DNA of 64,000 bases from Neorhizobium vignae (GTDB lineage: Bacteria > Pseudomonadota > Alphaproteobacteria > Rhizobiales > Rhizobiaceae), in contig NZ_JNNU01000008.1 in assembly GCF_000732195.1 (NCBI RefSeq), positions 264,449 through 328,448 of the forward strand, in the 5' to 3' direction. Below are positions 1 to 8,949 of the stretch, one piece after another (within the stretch, counting starts at the first letter, position 1; every line of letters begins with the position of its first letter). A model generated the notes under the pieces. It did not search any database. It was not told where the DNA came from and saw only the letters and a list, made by a program, of their open reading frames with translations. The position numbers and the translations under genes are program-made.

Positions 1-1640
1 CCGCAGGCATCGATGTCCTGTTCGCCAATGGCGGTACCGACTTTCCGTCGATCATCGAGGCGTTTGCCCGCCAGCCAGAAACCGGACTGAAGATGCCCGA
101 AGCCCTGGTCATCCCGCATGAAGGTGTCGCGGTCGGCATGGCGCATGGCTATTACCTGATGACATCAAAACCGGCCGGCGTCATCGTCCACGTCAATGTC
201 GGGCTTGCCAACTCGGTCATGGGCCTGATCAACGCCCGGTCGGAAAACGTGCCGGTGATGATGTTCTCCGGCCGCACGCCGATCACCGAACACGGACGGT
301 TCGGCTCGCGTTCCTCGCCGATCCATTGGGGCCAGGAAATGTTCGACCAGGGCGGCATGGTCCGCGAAGTGGTCAAATGGGATTATGAGCTGCGCTATCC
401 GGAACAGGCGGGCATCGTCATCGACCGCGCCATGAGCATCGCCATGAGCGAGCCGCGCGGCCCGGTTTATCTCAGCCTGCCGCGCGAGGCGCTGGCCGAA
501 GGTGCGGAGGTCGAGATCAGTCACCGCTCGACAGTCACCCCGACCACCTATGGCCCGGCCGATCCGGAATTGGTCGCTCAGGCCGCCGACCTGCTCTCCA
601 AGGCAAAAAAACCGCTGATCATCACCCAGAGCCCGGAGCTCGCTGCGGATTTCGAGCCGCTCGCCGGCTTCGTCGAAAAGTTCGCGCTACCGACCATCGA
701 GATGTGGGCGACGCGCCTGGCACTGCCGAGCGACCATCCGATGATGATCGGCCGCGACTCGACCCAGGTCCTGAAGGAAGCCGACGTCGTCGTCGTGATC
801 AATGCCGCGGTGCCGTGGATTTCGGACCATACTCACATAGCCGAAGGCGCCAAGGTCATCGCCATCGGTCCGGACCCTCAGCATAGCCGCGTACCTATCC
901 GCAGTTTTCCGATCGACATCGCGCTCGCGGGCGGCATCAACAAGACGATCGCGGCGCTTGCCGCCGCCATGGCCGAGCGCGTCCCGGCATCGGAAACCTT
1001 CTCCGAGCGCCGCGAAAAGTGGGCGAAGGTCAAGGCGGCCCAGGCCGAGGCCGCCGACAAGCGCGCCGCCCTGGGCAACGGTTCGCCGATGACACCGGCC
1101 TATGTCAGCCGCTGCATCTCCGATATTCTGGACGACAGGACGACCGTCGTAAACGAACTTGGCATCGATCCGTCGGTGATGAGTTTCAGATATCCGAAAT
1201 CCTACTTCTCGACCCCGCTTTCCGGCGGTCTCGGCTTCGGCCTGACCGCAGCGCTCGGCGCCCAGCTCGCAGACCGCAGCCGCCAGGTGATCGCCACGAT
1301 CGGCGACGGTTCCTACATGTTCGCCAACCCTGTGGCTTGCCACCAGACCGCGACCGCGCTGAAACTGCCGCTGCTGACGGTCGTCTTCAACAACGGCATC
1401 TGGAACGCCGTGCGTCGCTCGACGCTCTACATGTATCCGGATGGCAGCGCCGCGACCGCCAACACCATGCCGATCACCGCGCTCGACCCTGCTCCGGACT
1501 ACGCGGCCGTCGCCCGCGCCCATGGCGCCCGTGCCGAACGCGTCGAGACCGGCGCCGACTTGCCGGCGGCGTTGCAGCGGGCATTGGCCGCGACCAGGAG
1601 CGGCCAGCAGGCCATGATCGAAGTCATGGTTTCCTACTAA
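1..1640 (+). CDS. ThDP-dependent enzyme, acetolactate synthase/benzoylformate decarboxylase-like (5' partial)
   Basis: The reading frame is open from base 3, so the start lies outside the window. The visible part has the three ThDP-enzyme domains in order. The N-terminal Pyr domain holds the catalytic glutamate in PHEGVAVGMAHGYY. A central domain follows. The C-terminal PP domain has GDGSYMFANP followed after about 25 residues by VVFNN, the ThDP/Mg2+ motif. The family decarboxylates 2-oxoacids or joins them to a second carbonyl. The next gene starts 12 bases after the stop and encodes a 2-hydroxyacid oxidase, and a second ThDP enzyme follows it. This suggests a catabolic 2-oxoacid decarboxylase/lyase rather than a biosynthetic IlvB; no IlvN-like regulatory subunit is seen. 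Substrate unknown. Confidence 0.9.
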   Translation, partial: AGIDVLFANGGTDFPSIIEAFARQPETGLKMPEALVIPHEGVAVGMAHGYYLMTSKPAGVIVHVNVGLANSVMGLINARSENVPVMMFSGRTPITEHGRFGSRSSPIHWGQEMFDQGGMVREVVKWDYELRYPEQAGIVIDRAMSIAMSEPRGPVYLSLPREALAEGAEVEISHRSTVTPTTYGPADPELVAQAADLLSKAKKPLIITQSPELAADFEPLAGFVEKFALPTIEMWATRLALPSDHPMMIGRDSTQVLKEADVVVVINAAVPWISDHTHIAEGAKVIAIGPDPQHSRVPIRSFPIDIALAGGINKTIAALAAAMAERVPASETFSERREKWAKVKAAQAEAADKRAALGNGSPMTPAYVSRCISDILDDRTTVVNELGIDPSVMSFRYPKSYFSTPLSGGLGFGLTAALGAQLADRSRQVIATIGDGSYMFANPVACHQTATALKLPLLTVVFNNGIWNAVRRSTLYMYPDGSAATANTMPITALDPAPDYAAVARAHGARAERVETGADLPAALQRALAATRSGQQAMIEVMVSY

Positions 1641-1652
1641 GAGGCGTCCGAC

Positions 1653-2882
1653 ATGGGGGGAGCCAGGAACGACGCAAGGACGACAGAAACGCTGGCGGAA
1701 CTCCGCCGGCGTTATCCGATGGTCGGCGACCTGGAGAAACGGGCGAAATGGCGTATTCCGCGTTTTGCCTACGAGTTCCTGCAGGGGGGCGCCGGCGATG
1801 AAACCGGCCTCAACCGAAACCGGACAGCGCTTCAGGCGGTCGAGATCGTGCCGCGTTACGGGCTGGACGTGTCCAAGGTCGACACCTCGGTTGAGCTCTT
1901 CGGCCATCGTTATGCCGCCCCGATCGGCATTTCGCCGATCGGCTTCGACGGCATGATGTGGCCGGGCGCCACCGAACAGTTCGCCAAGGCGGCCCAGGCC
2001 CACAACATCCCCTATCTGGTTGGCACGCTTGCCTGCGCAACCATCGAGCAGGTGGTGGAGTGGGCGCCTGATGTCACCTGGTTCCAGCTCTACCCGATGG
2101 CGCCGAACAATCACCAATACAGTCTCGAAATGGCCGACCGCGCCCGCCTCGCCGGCGCCAGGGTTCTGGTCGCGACGCTGGACGTGCCGGTGCGTGCCAA
2201 GCGTCCCCGTGATCTTCGCAACGGCCTCACCATGCCGTTCAAGCTGACGCCGAAGACGATCCTGGCTGCGGCCTTGGCCCCTTTCTGGCTGAATGCGATC
2301 CGCCGCAAGGGCATGCCGACCTTCGCCAACATGGCGGGTTTCGCCGGCGCCCCGGACCGCGTGGCGACCTCTGCCTTCGTGCAGAAACATATTGGCGGCG
2401 GCTTCCCCTGGGAACAGATCGCCCGGCTTCGTGACAAGTGGACCGGACCGATGATGGTCAAGGGCGTCATGCATCCGGCGGATGCGGAAAAAGCGCTGGA
2501 ACTCGGCCTCGACGGTGTCGTCGTTTCCAACCATGGCGGCCGCCAGTTCGACGCGGCACCGGCGACGATCGACGTGCTGCCGGAAATCGCCCGCACGGTG
2601 GGCACCCGTGGTACGGTCCTGTTCGACAGCGGCGTCGTCTCCGGCGTCGACATGGTGCGCGCAATTGCCTGCGGTGCCCATTCCTCCTTTGCCGGCCGCG
2701 CGTTCATGCTCGGCCTTGCCGCACTCGGAGACCATGGCGCCGCCCACATGGCGCAGGCCTTTATCGAAGAATATCGCATCACGCTCGGCCAGAGCGGGCT
2801 TTTGAATACCGAGCAGGCCCGTCGCGCGGCCGTGCGCCATCCGGGCGCCTGGACTCGGGACGATTTCCAACCGCACCTTTAA
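1653..2882 (+). CDS. FMN-dependent alpha-hydroxy-acid oxidase/dehydrogenase (LldD/mandelate dehydrogenase family)
   Basis: This 409-residue protein has the length and pattern of the FMN-dependent L-2-hydroxyacid dehydrogenase family. An N-terminal LQGGAGDE replaces the usual Y-L-D-GGA-D/E. The flavin lysine lies in MMVKGVMHP near residue 270. The active-site histidine and substrate arginine are in SNHGGRQFDAAPA, and the FMN phosphate loop is DSGVVSGVDM. The expected reaction is L-2-hydroxyacid to 2-oxoacid with electrons passed to O2 or quinone. It lies 12 bases after one ThDP enzyme and 29 bases before another, so its oxoacid product could feed them. The exact hydroxyacid cannot be told from sequence alone; lactate, glycolate and mandelate are all possible. 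Confidence 0.9.
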   Translation: MGGARNDARTTETLAELRRRYPMVGDLEKRAKWRIPRFAYEFLQGGAGDETGLNRNRTALQAVEIVPRYGLDVSKVDTSVELFGHRYAAPIGISPIGFDGMMWPGATEQFAKAAQAHNIPYLVGTLACATIEQVVEWAPDVTWFQLYPMAPNNHQYSLEMADRARLAGARVLVATLDVPVRAKRPRDLRNGLTMPFKLTPKTILAAALAPFWLNAIRRKGMPTFANMAGFAGAPDRVATSAFVQKHIGGGFPWEQIARLRDKWTGPMMVKGVMHPADAEKALELGLDGVVVSNHGGRQFDAAPATIDVLPEIARTVGTRGTVLFDSGVVSGVDMVRAIACGAHSSFAGRAFMLGLAALGDHGAAHMAQAFIEEYRITLGQSGLLNTEQARRAAVRHPGAWTRDDFQPHL

Positions 2883-2911
2883 TCGACCACATCTCCGGGG
2901 AGGAGAAACCC

Positions 2912-4567
2912 ATGAAAGTTGCCGACGCCATCGTGGAAATTCTGAAGCGCGAGGGGATCGAGGTCATCTGCGGTTACCCCGTGAACCACGTTCTCGAACA
3001 CGCGGCCATGGCCGATATCCGCCCGATCATCGTGCGCCAGGAGCGCCACGGCCTGCACATGGCCGACGCCATGTCGCGGTTGAGCTCCGGCAGGACGATC
3101 GGCGTCTTCGCCATGCAGCTCGGACCGGGTACCGAAAACGCCTATGGCGGCATCGCCCAGGCCTATTCGGAATCCGTTCCACTGCTGGTCCTGCCGATGG
3201 GCTATGAGCGCCGCGTCGCGCATGTCGATCCGAACTACAACGCGACCCGCTCGATGCGCGACATCACCAAGTCCGCCGAGCCGATCACCTCGGCTGCCGA
3301 GATCCCGAACATTTTTCGACGCGCTTTCTCCAAATTGCGCAATGGCCGCGGCGGTCCGGTTCTGATCGAAATCCCCAACGACATGTGGCAGGACGAGGTG
3401 CCGGAACCGCTGAACTATCGCCCGGTTCTGTCCACCCGCTACGGGCCGGACCCGATTGCCGTGCGCGACGCGGTCGACCTGCTGCTCGCCGCCAGGCGGC
3501 CGATCCTCTATGCCGGCCAGGGCATCCACTATGCGCAGGCCTGGCCGCAGCTGAAGCAGCTCGCCGAACTGCTGGCGATCCCGGTTTCGACCAGCCTCGA
3601 AGGCAAGAGCGCGTTTCCGGAAACCCACCCGCTATCGGTCGGCGCCGGCGGTGCGGCGATCTCCAAGACCCTGCGCCATTTCCTCGATAGTTCGGATCTC
3701 ATCTTCGGCATCGGCTGCTCCTTCACCGAGACCGCCTTCGGCGTGCAGATGCCACTCGACAAGACGGTCATCCACGCGACGCTCGATCCCGACCACGTCA
3801 ACAAGGACATCGAAGCCAAGGTGGCGCTGGTTGGTGACGCGGCGCTGACGCTCGACGCGGTGCTTGCCGAACTCGAAGCCCGCAAGGTTTCTCCGCGCGA
3901 TCAAACGGAAGTCGCCACCGAAATCGCCAGGGTGCAGGACGAATGGCTTTCCGAATGGATGCCGAAGCTCACCTCCGACAGCAAACCGCTGTCGCCCTAC
4001 CGCGTGCTCTGGGATTTGCAGCACACGGTCGATATCGAAAACACCATCATCACCCATGATGCCGGCAGCCCGCGCGACCAGCTTTCGCCGTTCTGGAAAT
4101 CGGTGAAGCCGCTCACCTATATCGGCTGGGGCAAGACGACCCAGCTCGGTTACGGCCTGGGCCTCGCCATGGGCGCCAAGCTGATGCATCCCGACAAGCT
4201 CTGCATCAATGTCTGGGGCGATGCGGCGATCGGCTTTACCGGCATGGATTTCGAAACCGCGGTGCGCGAGCGCCTGCCGATCCTGTCGATCCTGCTCAAC
4301 AATTTCTCGATGGCGATGGAATTGCCGATCATGAAGGTTTCGACGGAGAAATACCGCTCGACCGACATTTCCGGCGACTACGCCGCCTTCGCCCGCGCGC
4401 TCGGCGGTTACGGCGAACGCGTCACCGAACCGAGCGAGATCATCCCGGCGATCAAGCGCGGCATCGAGCAGACGCAAAAGGGCGTGCCGGTCCTCCTCGA
4501 ATTCATCACAACGCAGGAAATCGCCCGTTCGCGCTACCACCGCATGCTGACGGGTGAGAAGAAATGA
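2912..4567 (+). CDS. second ThDP-dependent enzyme (acetolactate synthase-like)
   Basis: ATG 2912 was chosen because AGGAGAAA sits just upstream and the protein then starts MKVADAIVEILKREGIEVICGYP, typical of ThDP enzymes. A longer frame to 2438 overlaps the preceding gene and is rejected. The 551 residues contain the catalytic glutamate in IVRQERHGLHMADAM and a PP-domain motif starting WGDAAIGFTGMDFETA and ending LLNN. The usual GDG is GDA here. It is divergent from the first ThDP enzyme of the cluster, so the two are not a recent duplication. They could form a hetero-oligomer or act on two different oxoacids. The stop overlaps the next start by ATGA, so translation is probably coupled. Confidence 0.9.
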   Translation: MKVADAIVEILKREGIEVICGYPVNHVLEHAAMADIRPIIVRQERHGLHMADAMSRLSSGRTIGVFAMQLGPGTENAYGGIAQAYSESVPLLVLPMGYERRVAHVDPNYNATRSMRDITKSAEPITSAAEIPNIFRRAFSKLRNGRGGPVLIEIPNDMWQDEVPEPLNYRPVLSTRYGPDPIAVRDAVDLLLAARRPILYAGQGIHYAQAWPQLKQLAELLAIPVSTSLEGKSAFPETHPLSVGAGGAAISKTLRHFLDSSDLIFGIGCSFTETAFGVQMPLDKTVIHATLDPDHVNKDIEAKVALVGDAALTLDAVLAELEARKVSPRDQTEVATEIARVQDEWLSEWMPKLTSDSKPLSPYRVLWDLQHTVDIENTIITHDAGSPRDQLSPFWKSVKPLTYIGWGKTTQLGYGLGLAMGAKLMHPDKLCINVWGDAAIGFTGMDFETAVRERLPILSILLNNFSMAMELPIMKVSTEKYRSTDISGDYAAFARALGGYGERVTEPSEIIPAIKRGIEQTQKGVPVLLEFITTQEIARSRYHRMLTGEKK

Positions 4568-5940
4568 CCTCCCTGCAATCCACGCTCGACGCCCTGAAGC
4601 TCCATTTCGGCGACCGGCTTTCGACCACAGAAGCGGTGCGCGAACATCACGGCCACGACATGTCCCGGCAGCCCACAAGACTGCCGGATGCGGTGGTCTA
4701 TGCCGAAAACGAGGAGGAGGTGGCACGCGTTGTCTCCGCCTGTTTTGAAAGCGGTATTGCCGTCACGCCTTTCGCGGCCGGCTCGTCGATGGAAGGTCAC
4801 ACGATCCCGCTGAAGGGCGGTATCTCGCTCGACCTTACCCGCATGAACAAGATCGTCGCGGTCAACCACGAGGATTTCGACGTACAGGTGGAGGCGGGCG
4901 TCACCCGCAAGCAGCTCAACGCCCATATCCGCGACACCGGCCTGTTTTTCCCCGTAGATCCCGGCGCCGACGCCTCGCTCGCCGGCATGGCCTCGACGCG
5001 TGCCTCCGGCACCACCGCGGTGCGCTACGGCACGATGCGCGAAAACGTGCTGGCGCTGCGTGTCGTCACGCCGCAGGGCAAGATCATCACCACCGGCCGC
5101 CGCACCAGAAAATCCTCGACCGGCTACGACCTGACCAAGCTCTATGTCGGCGCCGAAGGTACGCTCGGTGTCATCACCGAGGTCACCGTCAGGCTGCACC
5201 CGATCCCGGAAACCATTGCTTCGGCCGTATGCGCCTTCGAGACGATGCGCGGGGCGGTGGAAGCCGTGGTTGCGACCATCCAGAGCGGCATCCCGGTCGC
5301 TCGCATCGAATTCCTCGATGAAGTGGCGGTCGAGGCTGCCAACCGGCATGCGGGCCTGAGCCTGAAACTCGCGCCCACCCTCTTCCTGGAATTCCACGGC
5401 AGCCCGCGCTGGGTGGAGGAGCAGTCGAACACGGTTCGCGAGATCGCCAACGAGTTCGGCGGTTCGGACTTCGAATGGTCGACCCGCACCGAGGACCGCG
5501 AGCGGCTGTGGAAGGCCCGCCACGAGACGATCTATTCCAACCAGACGCTGCGCCCCGGCTGCAAGGCGTTTACGACAGATGTCTGCGTGCCGATCTCGCG
5601 GTTGGCGGAAGCGGTGCTCGCCGCCCGCGAGGACATCGATAATTCCTTCGTGACGGGCAAGATCATCGGCCATGTGGGCGACGGCAATTTCCATGTCGGG
5701 TATCTGATCAAGCCGGAAATCCCCGAAGAGCTGGCCGAAGCCGAGCGCCTCGCCGAACGGCTCTACCAGCGCGCCATGGACATGGGCGGCACGTTCAGCG
5801 GCGAACACGGCATCGGCATTTCGAAGCTGAAATATCTCCGCCGCGAACATGGCGACGCGGTCGACATGATGAATGCCATCAAGGCCGCGATCGACCCGAA
5901 GGGCATCATGAACCCCGGCAAGCTCGGTCAGGTGGAGTAA
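4564..5940 (+). CDS. FAD-linked oxidase, glycolate oxidase GlcD/D-lactate dehydrogenase family
   Basis: The 458-residue protein has a PCMH-type FAD-binding N-domain with AGSSMEGHTIPL and GADASLAGMASTRASGT, and a FAD-oxidase C-domain. The latter carries the metal/substrate motifs GHVGDGNFHVGY and FSGEHGIGISKLKYL. Members oxidise D-2-hydroxyacids such as D-lactate, glycolate or D-2-hydroxyglutarate. It is the last gene of the cluster and overlaps the preceding ThDP gene by four bases. With the FMN oxidase at 1653, which normally takes the L-enantiomer, the operon would oxidise both enantiomers of a 2-hydroxyacid to the same 2-oxoacid. No GlcE/GlcF partner is visible, so it resembles single-subunit enzymes. 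Confidence 0.9.
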   Translation: MTSLQSTLDALKLHFGDRLSTTEAVREHHGHDMSRQPTRLPDAVVYAENEEEVARVVSACFESGIAVTPFAAGSSMEGHTIPLKGGISLDLTRMNKIVAVNHEDFDVQVEAGVTRKQLNAHIRDTGLFFPVDPGADASLAGMASTRASGTTAVRYGTMRENVLALRVVTPQGKIITTGRRTRKSSTGYDLTKLYVGAEGTLGVITEVTVRLHPIPETIASAVCAFETMRGAVEAVVATIQSGIPVARIEFLDEVAVEAANRHAGLSLKLAPTLFLEFHGSPRWVEEQSNTVREIANEFGGSDFEWSTRTEDRERLWKARHETIYSNQTLRPGCKAFTTDVCVPISRLAEAVLAAREDIDNSFVTGKIIGHVGDGNFHVGYLIKPEIPEELAEAERLAERLYQRAMDMGGTFSGEHGIGISKLKYLRREHGDAVDMMNAIKAAIDPKGIMNPGKLGQVE

Positions 5941-5963
5941 AGGTAAGCAGAGCCCTCAGATGG

Positions 5964-6467
5964 TCACCGACTGAGATCGATGCGGCTGGTCACCACCGAT
6001 TTGCCGCTCGAAAGGTCCTTGTCGACCGTTTGAAGCCTGAGGCGATCGTTGCCGATCTTCTCGATCGTCATGTTGGCGACGCGATCCCCGTTGATCACCC
6101 TCGCCCAGCGGACCCCGAGATTGATCGCATTGCCGCGGCGGTTGCCGGAAAGCACCGAAGGCTGGCCTGACGGTCCGAGATAAGTGCCGCTATACCCGCG
6201 ATCCGAGGCCTGCAGGTCGGCGGATATGCTGCGCCGGACGACCAGCAGGCCGCGACAGGTCCCCTGCATCGAAAGCGTAGTCGCCCCGGCCGTCGAAGTG
6301 AAGTCGCAGGCGACATTGATGGGTTTGCTCCCGATGCGTGTCAGGACGGTTCCGTTGCCGCTCCAGCTGCCAGCAAGCGTCTTTAAAAAATCACCCTCAG
6401 CCGCCGGAGCCAGGGTCGGCGACAGGGTCGAGGCGATAAACGCGGCAGAGACTAGAAGAGAGCGCAT
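5964..6467 (-). CDS. secreted protein of unknown function
   Basis: ATG 6467 is preferred over an ATG 30 codons upstream because it gives a clean signal peptide, MRSLLVSAAFIASTLSPTL followed by APAAEGD. The mature part is about 145 residues and contains LAGSWSGNGTVLTRIG, a lipocalin-like opening seen in small alphaproteobacterial exported proteins. It has two cysteines that could form one disulfide. It converges on the FAD oxidase gene, with only 23 bases between the stops. I do not recognise a named family; the calycin-like idea is inference from the opening motif and beta-rich composition. It may be periplasmic. Confidence 0.75.
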   Translation of the reverse strand: MRSLLVSAAFIASTLSPTLAPAAEGDFLKTLAGSWSGNGTVLTRIGSKPINVACDFTSTAGATTLSMQGTCRGLLVVRRSISADLQASDRGYSGTYLGPSGQPSVLSGNRRGNAINLGVRWARVINGDRVANMTIEKIGNDRLRLQTVDKDLSSGKSVVTSRIDLSR

Positions 6468-6621
6468 GGCGATAATCCCATTGTGTCTGCTCCGAACGCC
6501 CGCCAAGCCGTTCCGTTCCACAACGCCCCTAGATGGCCGTCCCGCAACCCGGTTCATCTCTTTCCTTCATCCTCCCCTGCCCTAACTGCATTTTCCGAAC
6601 GAGAGAGAAGGAGAAGAGAGG

Positions 6622-6996
6622 ATGATCATCCGGTCCGGAAGCTGCCTTTGCGGCAAGGTGCGCTATTCTGTGAAGGATGCGCCGCTCAGGATAGGGCTCT
6701 GCCATTGCACCGACTGCCGCAAGGAAAGCGGCTCGAGCTTCGCCACGTTCGGCATCTGGCCGCGGCATGCCTTTGAAAGCAGCGGCGAGGTCAAATATTT
6801 CCATGGCCGCGGTTTCTGCCCCGAATGCGGCGCGCGCGTCTTCAGTGAAGCCGACGGCGACGAGATCGAGATTCGCGTCGGCTCGCTCGACATGGCACCG
6901 ACGGACCTCGAACCGACCTACGAACTCTGGGTGAAGCGGCGGGAGAACTGGCAGAGCCCGCTGCCCGTCACTCAATTCGAAGAAGACCGCAATTGA
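6622..6996 (+). CDS. GFA (glutathione-dependent formaldehyde-activating enzyme)-like zinc protein
   Basis: This 124-residue protein has the complete GFA/CENP-V zinc pattern: CLCGKVRYSV, then CHCTDCRKESGSSFATF, then FCPECGARVFSE, seven cysteines able to bind two zinc ions. GFA-domain proteins are usually annotated as S-hydroxymethylglutathione-forming enzymes, but for most single-domain paralogues the substrate is unknown. ATG 6622 follows a GAAGGAGAAGAGAGG ribosome site, which fixes the start. It stands alone, divergent from the secreted-protein gene and followed by an HD protein. Length is normal for the family. Confidence 0.9.
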   Translation: MIIRSGSCLCGKVRYSVKDAPLRIGLCHCTDCRKESGSSFATFGIWPRHAFESSGEVKYFHGRGFCPECGARVFSEADGDEIEIRVGSLDMAPTDLEPTYELWVKRRENWQSPLPVTQFEEDRN

Positions 6997-7055
6997 CGCA
7001 TTGTGGTCATGCGTGGCCCCTGTAGAGTGCCGCCGAGCGGCCGGGAGACAGACAA

Positions 7056-7475
7056 ATGTCGGAACTGATCGACAAGGCGATTGTCATCGCGACGCAGGCG
7101 CATGAAGGACAGTCGTCGAAAACCGGCGGTCCGTTCATAGACCATGTCCGGCGCGTCGCCGAAAACGTCGCCGGCGAGGAGGAGAAGCAGGTCGCCTGGC
7201 TGCATGACGTGGTCGAGAAAGGCCCCGGCTGGACCTTCGAGCGTCTCCGCCAAGAAGGTTTTTCCCAAGCGGTGGTCGACGCCGTCGACGCGATGAGCAA
7301 ACGCGACGGCGAGGAATATTTCGCCTTCGTCCGCCGCTCGATCGAAAACCCGCTCGCCCGAGCGGTGAAGCGCGCCGACCTCACCGACAATCTCGCCCAG
7401 ATGCGCCAGATGGGCGGCGACGGTTCGAAATTCGCCGAAGGCCTGCACATCCTCAACGAGCGATATCCGTCCTGA
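7056..7475 (+). CDS. HD-domain protein, SpoT/MESH-type hydrolase-like
   Basis: This 139-residue protein is a short HD-fold protein. Residues that match the metal site are the histidine in FIDHVRRVA near residue 29, the HD pair in WLHDVVEKGPGWTFERL near residue 52, and the aspartate in VKRADLTDNLAQM near residue 107. Spacing and the AHEGQSSKTGGPFIDHV opening recall the (p)ppGpp hydrolase domain of SpoT and the single-domain MESH proteins. No synthetase, TGS or ACT domain is present. The start is supported by CGGGAGA upstream. Hydrolysis of (p)ppGpp or NADPH is possible but unproven; a general metal-dependent phosphohydrolase is the safe call. Confidence 0.8.
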   Translation: MSELIDKAIVIATQAHEGQSSKTGGPFIDHVRRVAENVAGEEEKQVAWLHDVVEKGPGWTFERLRQEGFSQAVVDAVDAMSKRDGEEYFAFVRRSIENPLARAVKRADLTDNLAQMRQMGGDGSKFAEGLHILNERYPS

Positions 7476-7551
7476 TCCCGGGAACCATGCACCATCCCCT
7501 GCCGTTCGTTTTCGCGCGGCAGAAGCCGCGATCCGACGACAGGATGGGCTT

Positions 7552-8334
7552 ATGGAACTCAAGAATCAGGTGGCTCTGGTAACAGGAGCAGGCTCCGGCA
7601 TCGGCAAGGCGGCGGCGATGAAACTCGCGGCGGAAGGCGCAAAGGTCGGCCTGCTCGGCCATACGAGAACCGACATCGAAAAGACTGCCCAGGAAATAGA
7701 GAAGACCGGCGGAGAAGCGCTGGTGCTCGAAGCGGACGTTTCCGACGAGAACCGGATGCGCGAAGCGATCGATCAGCTTGCGGAAAAATACGGGCGGCTC
7801 GACATCGTCGTCGCCAATGCCGGGATCAACGGTGTCTGGGCGCCGATCGACGACCTGAAGCCCGAAGAATTCGACAAGACGATCGCCGTCAACCTGCGTG
7901 GCACCTATCTGACGCTGCATCTCACCGTGCCGCATCTGAAGGCGCAGGGCGCCGGCTCGATCATCGTCGTCTCGTCGATCAACGGCAACCGCACCTTCAC
8001 GACACCTGGCGCCACCGCCTATACCGCCACCAAGGCCGCGCAGGTGGCGATGGTGCAGCAGCTGGCGCTGGAACTCGGCAAGCACCACATCCGCGTCAAC
8101 GCCGTCTGCCCCGGCGAGATCGAGACCAATATTCGCGACAACACCAAGCTCCGCCACGAGCGGGAAACCGCGATTCCGGTGGAATGGCCGCAGGGCCAGG
8201 TCCCGATCAGCGACGGCAGGCCGGGAAAAAGCGAGGACGTCGCCGAAGTCATCGCCTTCCTCGCCTCCGCCCGCGCCCGGCATGTGACCGGCACCCCGAT
8301 CTACGTGGACGGCGGCCAGGGGCTGCTGAGGTAG
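7552..8334 (+). CDS. SDR family NAD(P)-dependent oxidoreductase
   Basis: A classical short-chain dehydrogenase of 260 residues. The cofactor site VTGAGSGIGKAAA lies at residues 9-21 and the NAG motif is in VVANAGINGVW. The catalytic serine lies in IVVSSINGNRT and the YxxxK pair in AYTATKAAQ. The C-terminus HVTGTPIYVDGGQGL is typical of FabG-like enzymes. A distinctive stretch between residues 185 and 235 (NIRDNTKLRHERE... to WPQGQVPISDG) is longer than in FabG. ATG 7552 follows AGGATGGG. It is not in an operon with related metabolic genes, so the substrate cannot be inferred. Confidence 0.92.
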   Translation: MELKNQVALVTGAGSGIGKAAAMKLAAEGAKVGLLGHTRTDIEKTAQEIEKTGGEALVLEADVSDENRMREAIDQLAEKYGRLDIVVANAGINGVWAPIDDLKPEEFDKTIAVNLRGTYLTLHLTVPHLKAQGAGSIIVVSSINGNRTFTTPGATAYTATKAAQVAMVQQLALELGKHHIRVNAVCPGEIETNIRDNTKLRHERETAIPVEWPQGQVPISDGRPGKSEDVAEVIAFLASARARHVTGTPIYVDGGQGLLR

Positions 8335-8491
8335 GATTGTTTTCCGCTTGATCGGCGCTGCCGACGTGGTGCCGTCGAGGGGGAAACCGGCCGGTGGAAA
8401 GGCGGGCATAGGACTTCAGTCCCAATCCGTTTCGTGGAACCCGGACCCTCGATCCGCGTTCATGTCGCGCAAAAGCTTGAGGAAACACCCA

Positions 8492-8725
8492 ATGAAGAAC
8501 CTGCTTCTCGCATCGGCCCTGGCCATTTCTTCCATTCTCTCGGTCGCCGGCCCGTCCGATGCCGCGAGTGTCACCATCACCACAAATGAGCGGGTCGCGC
8601 CGCGTCACACCGTTCGCGAAGTCTACCGTCCGTATCGTCCCCGCAATCGCGACTGCATGGTCAAGAAGGTGAAGACACGCTACCACGGCCGGGTCGTCGT
8701 CAAGACCACCCGCGTCTGCCGCTGA
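8492..8725 (+). CDS. small exported basic protein
   Basis: The 77-residue product begins MKNLLLASALAISSILSVAG, a signal peptide likely cut after SDAAS. The mature peptide of about 50 residues is very basic (VREVYRPYRPRNRDC and KKVKTRYHGR) with two cysteines. ATG 8492 follows GAGGAAACACCC; an upstream in-frame ATG would bury the signal peptide and is rejected. Small basic exported proteins of this type are common in Rhizobiales genomes and have no assigned role. It lies on its own between the SDR gene and an isochorismatase. Confidence 0.7.
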   Translation: MKNLLLASALAISSILSVAGPSDAASVTITTNERVAPRHTVREVYRPYRPRNRDCMVKKVKTRYHGRVVVKTTRVCR

Positions 8726-8949
8726 TCGCCGGACCGCAAACGATAGAGGGCGGCGGCGATCGGGCCGGCGCCCTCTCCCTCGGGAAAACCGATCGGGACG
8801 CGCACCGGAGCTTCTGGATCGCCTTGCGGCTGAGGAGGCCCGTCGATAGGTCCGAATATGCCTGCGATCAATCCTGCGGGCAGCCGTCAAAATTCCGTTG
8901 AAATGCCCGAGGAATCCGGCAATTTTTCTGTCCTCAATGGAGGCAAGCC

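Noticed and set aside
687..2876. 729-codon open frame on the minus strand
   Set aside because: Lies opposite two clear enzyme genes; composition is rich in R, H, G and D, the typical antisense shadow of high-GC coding DNA.
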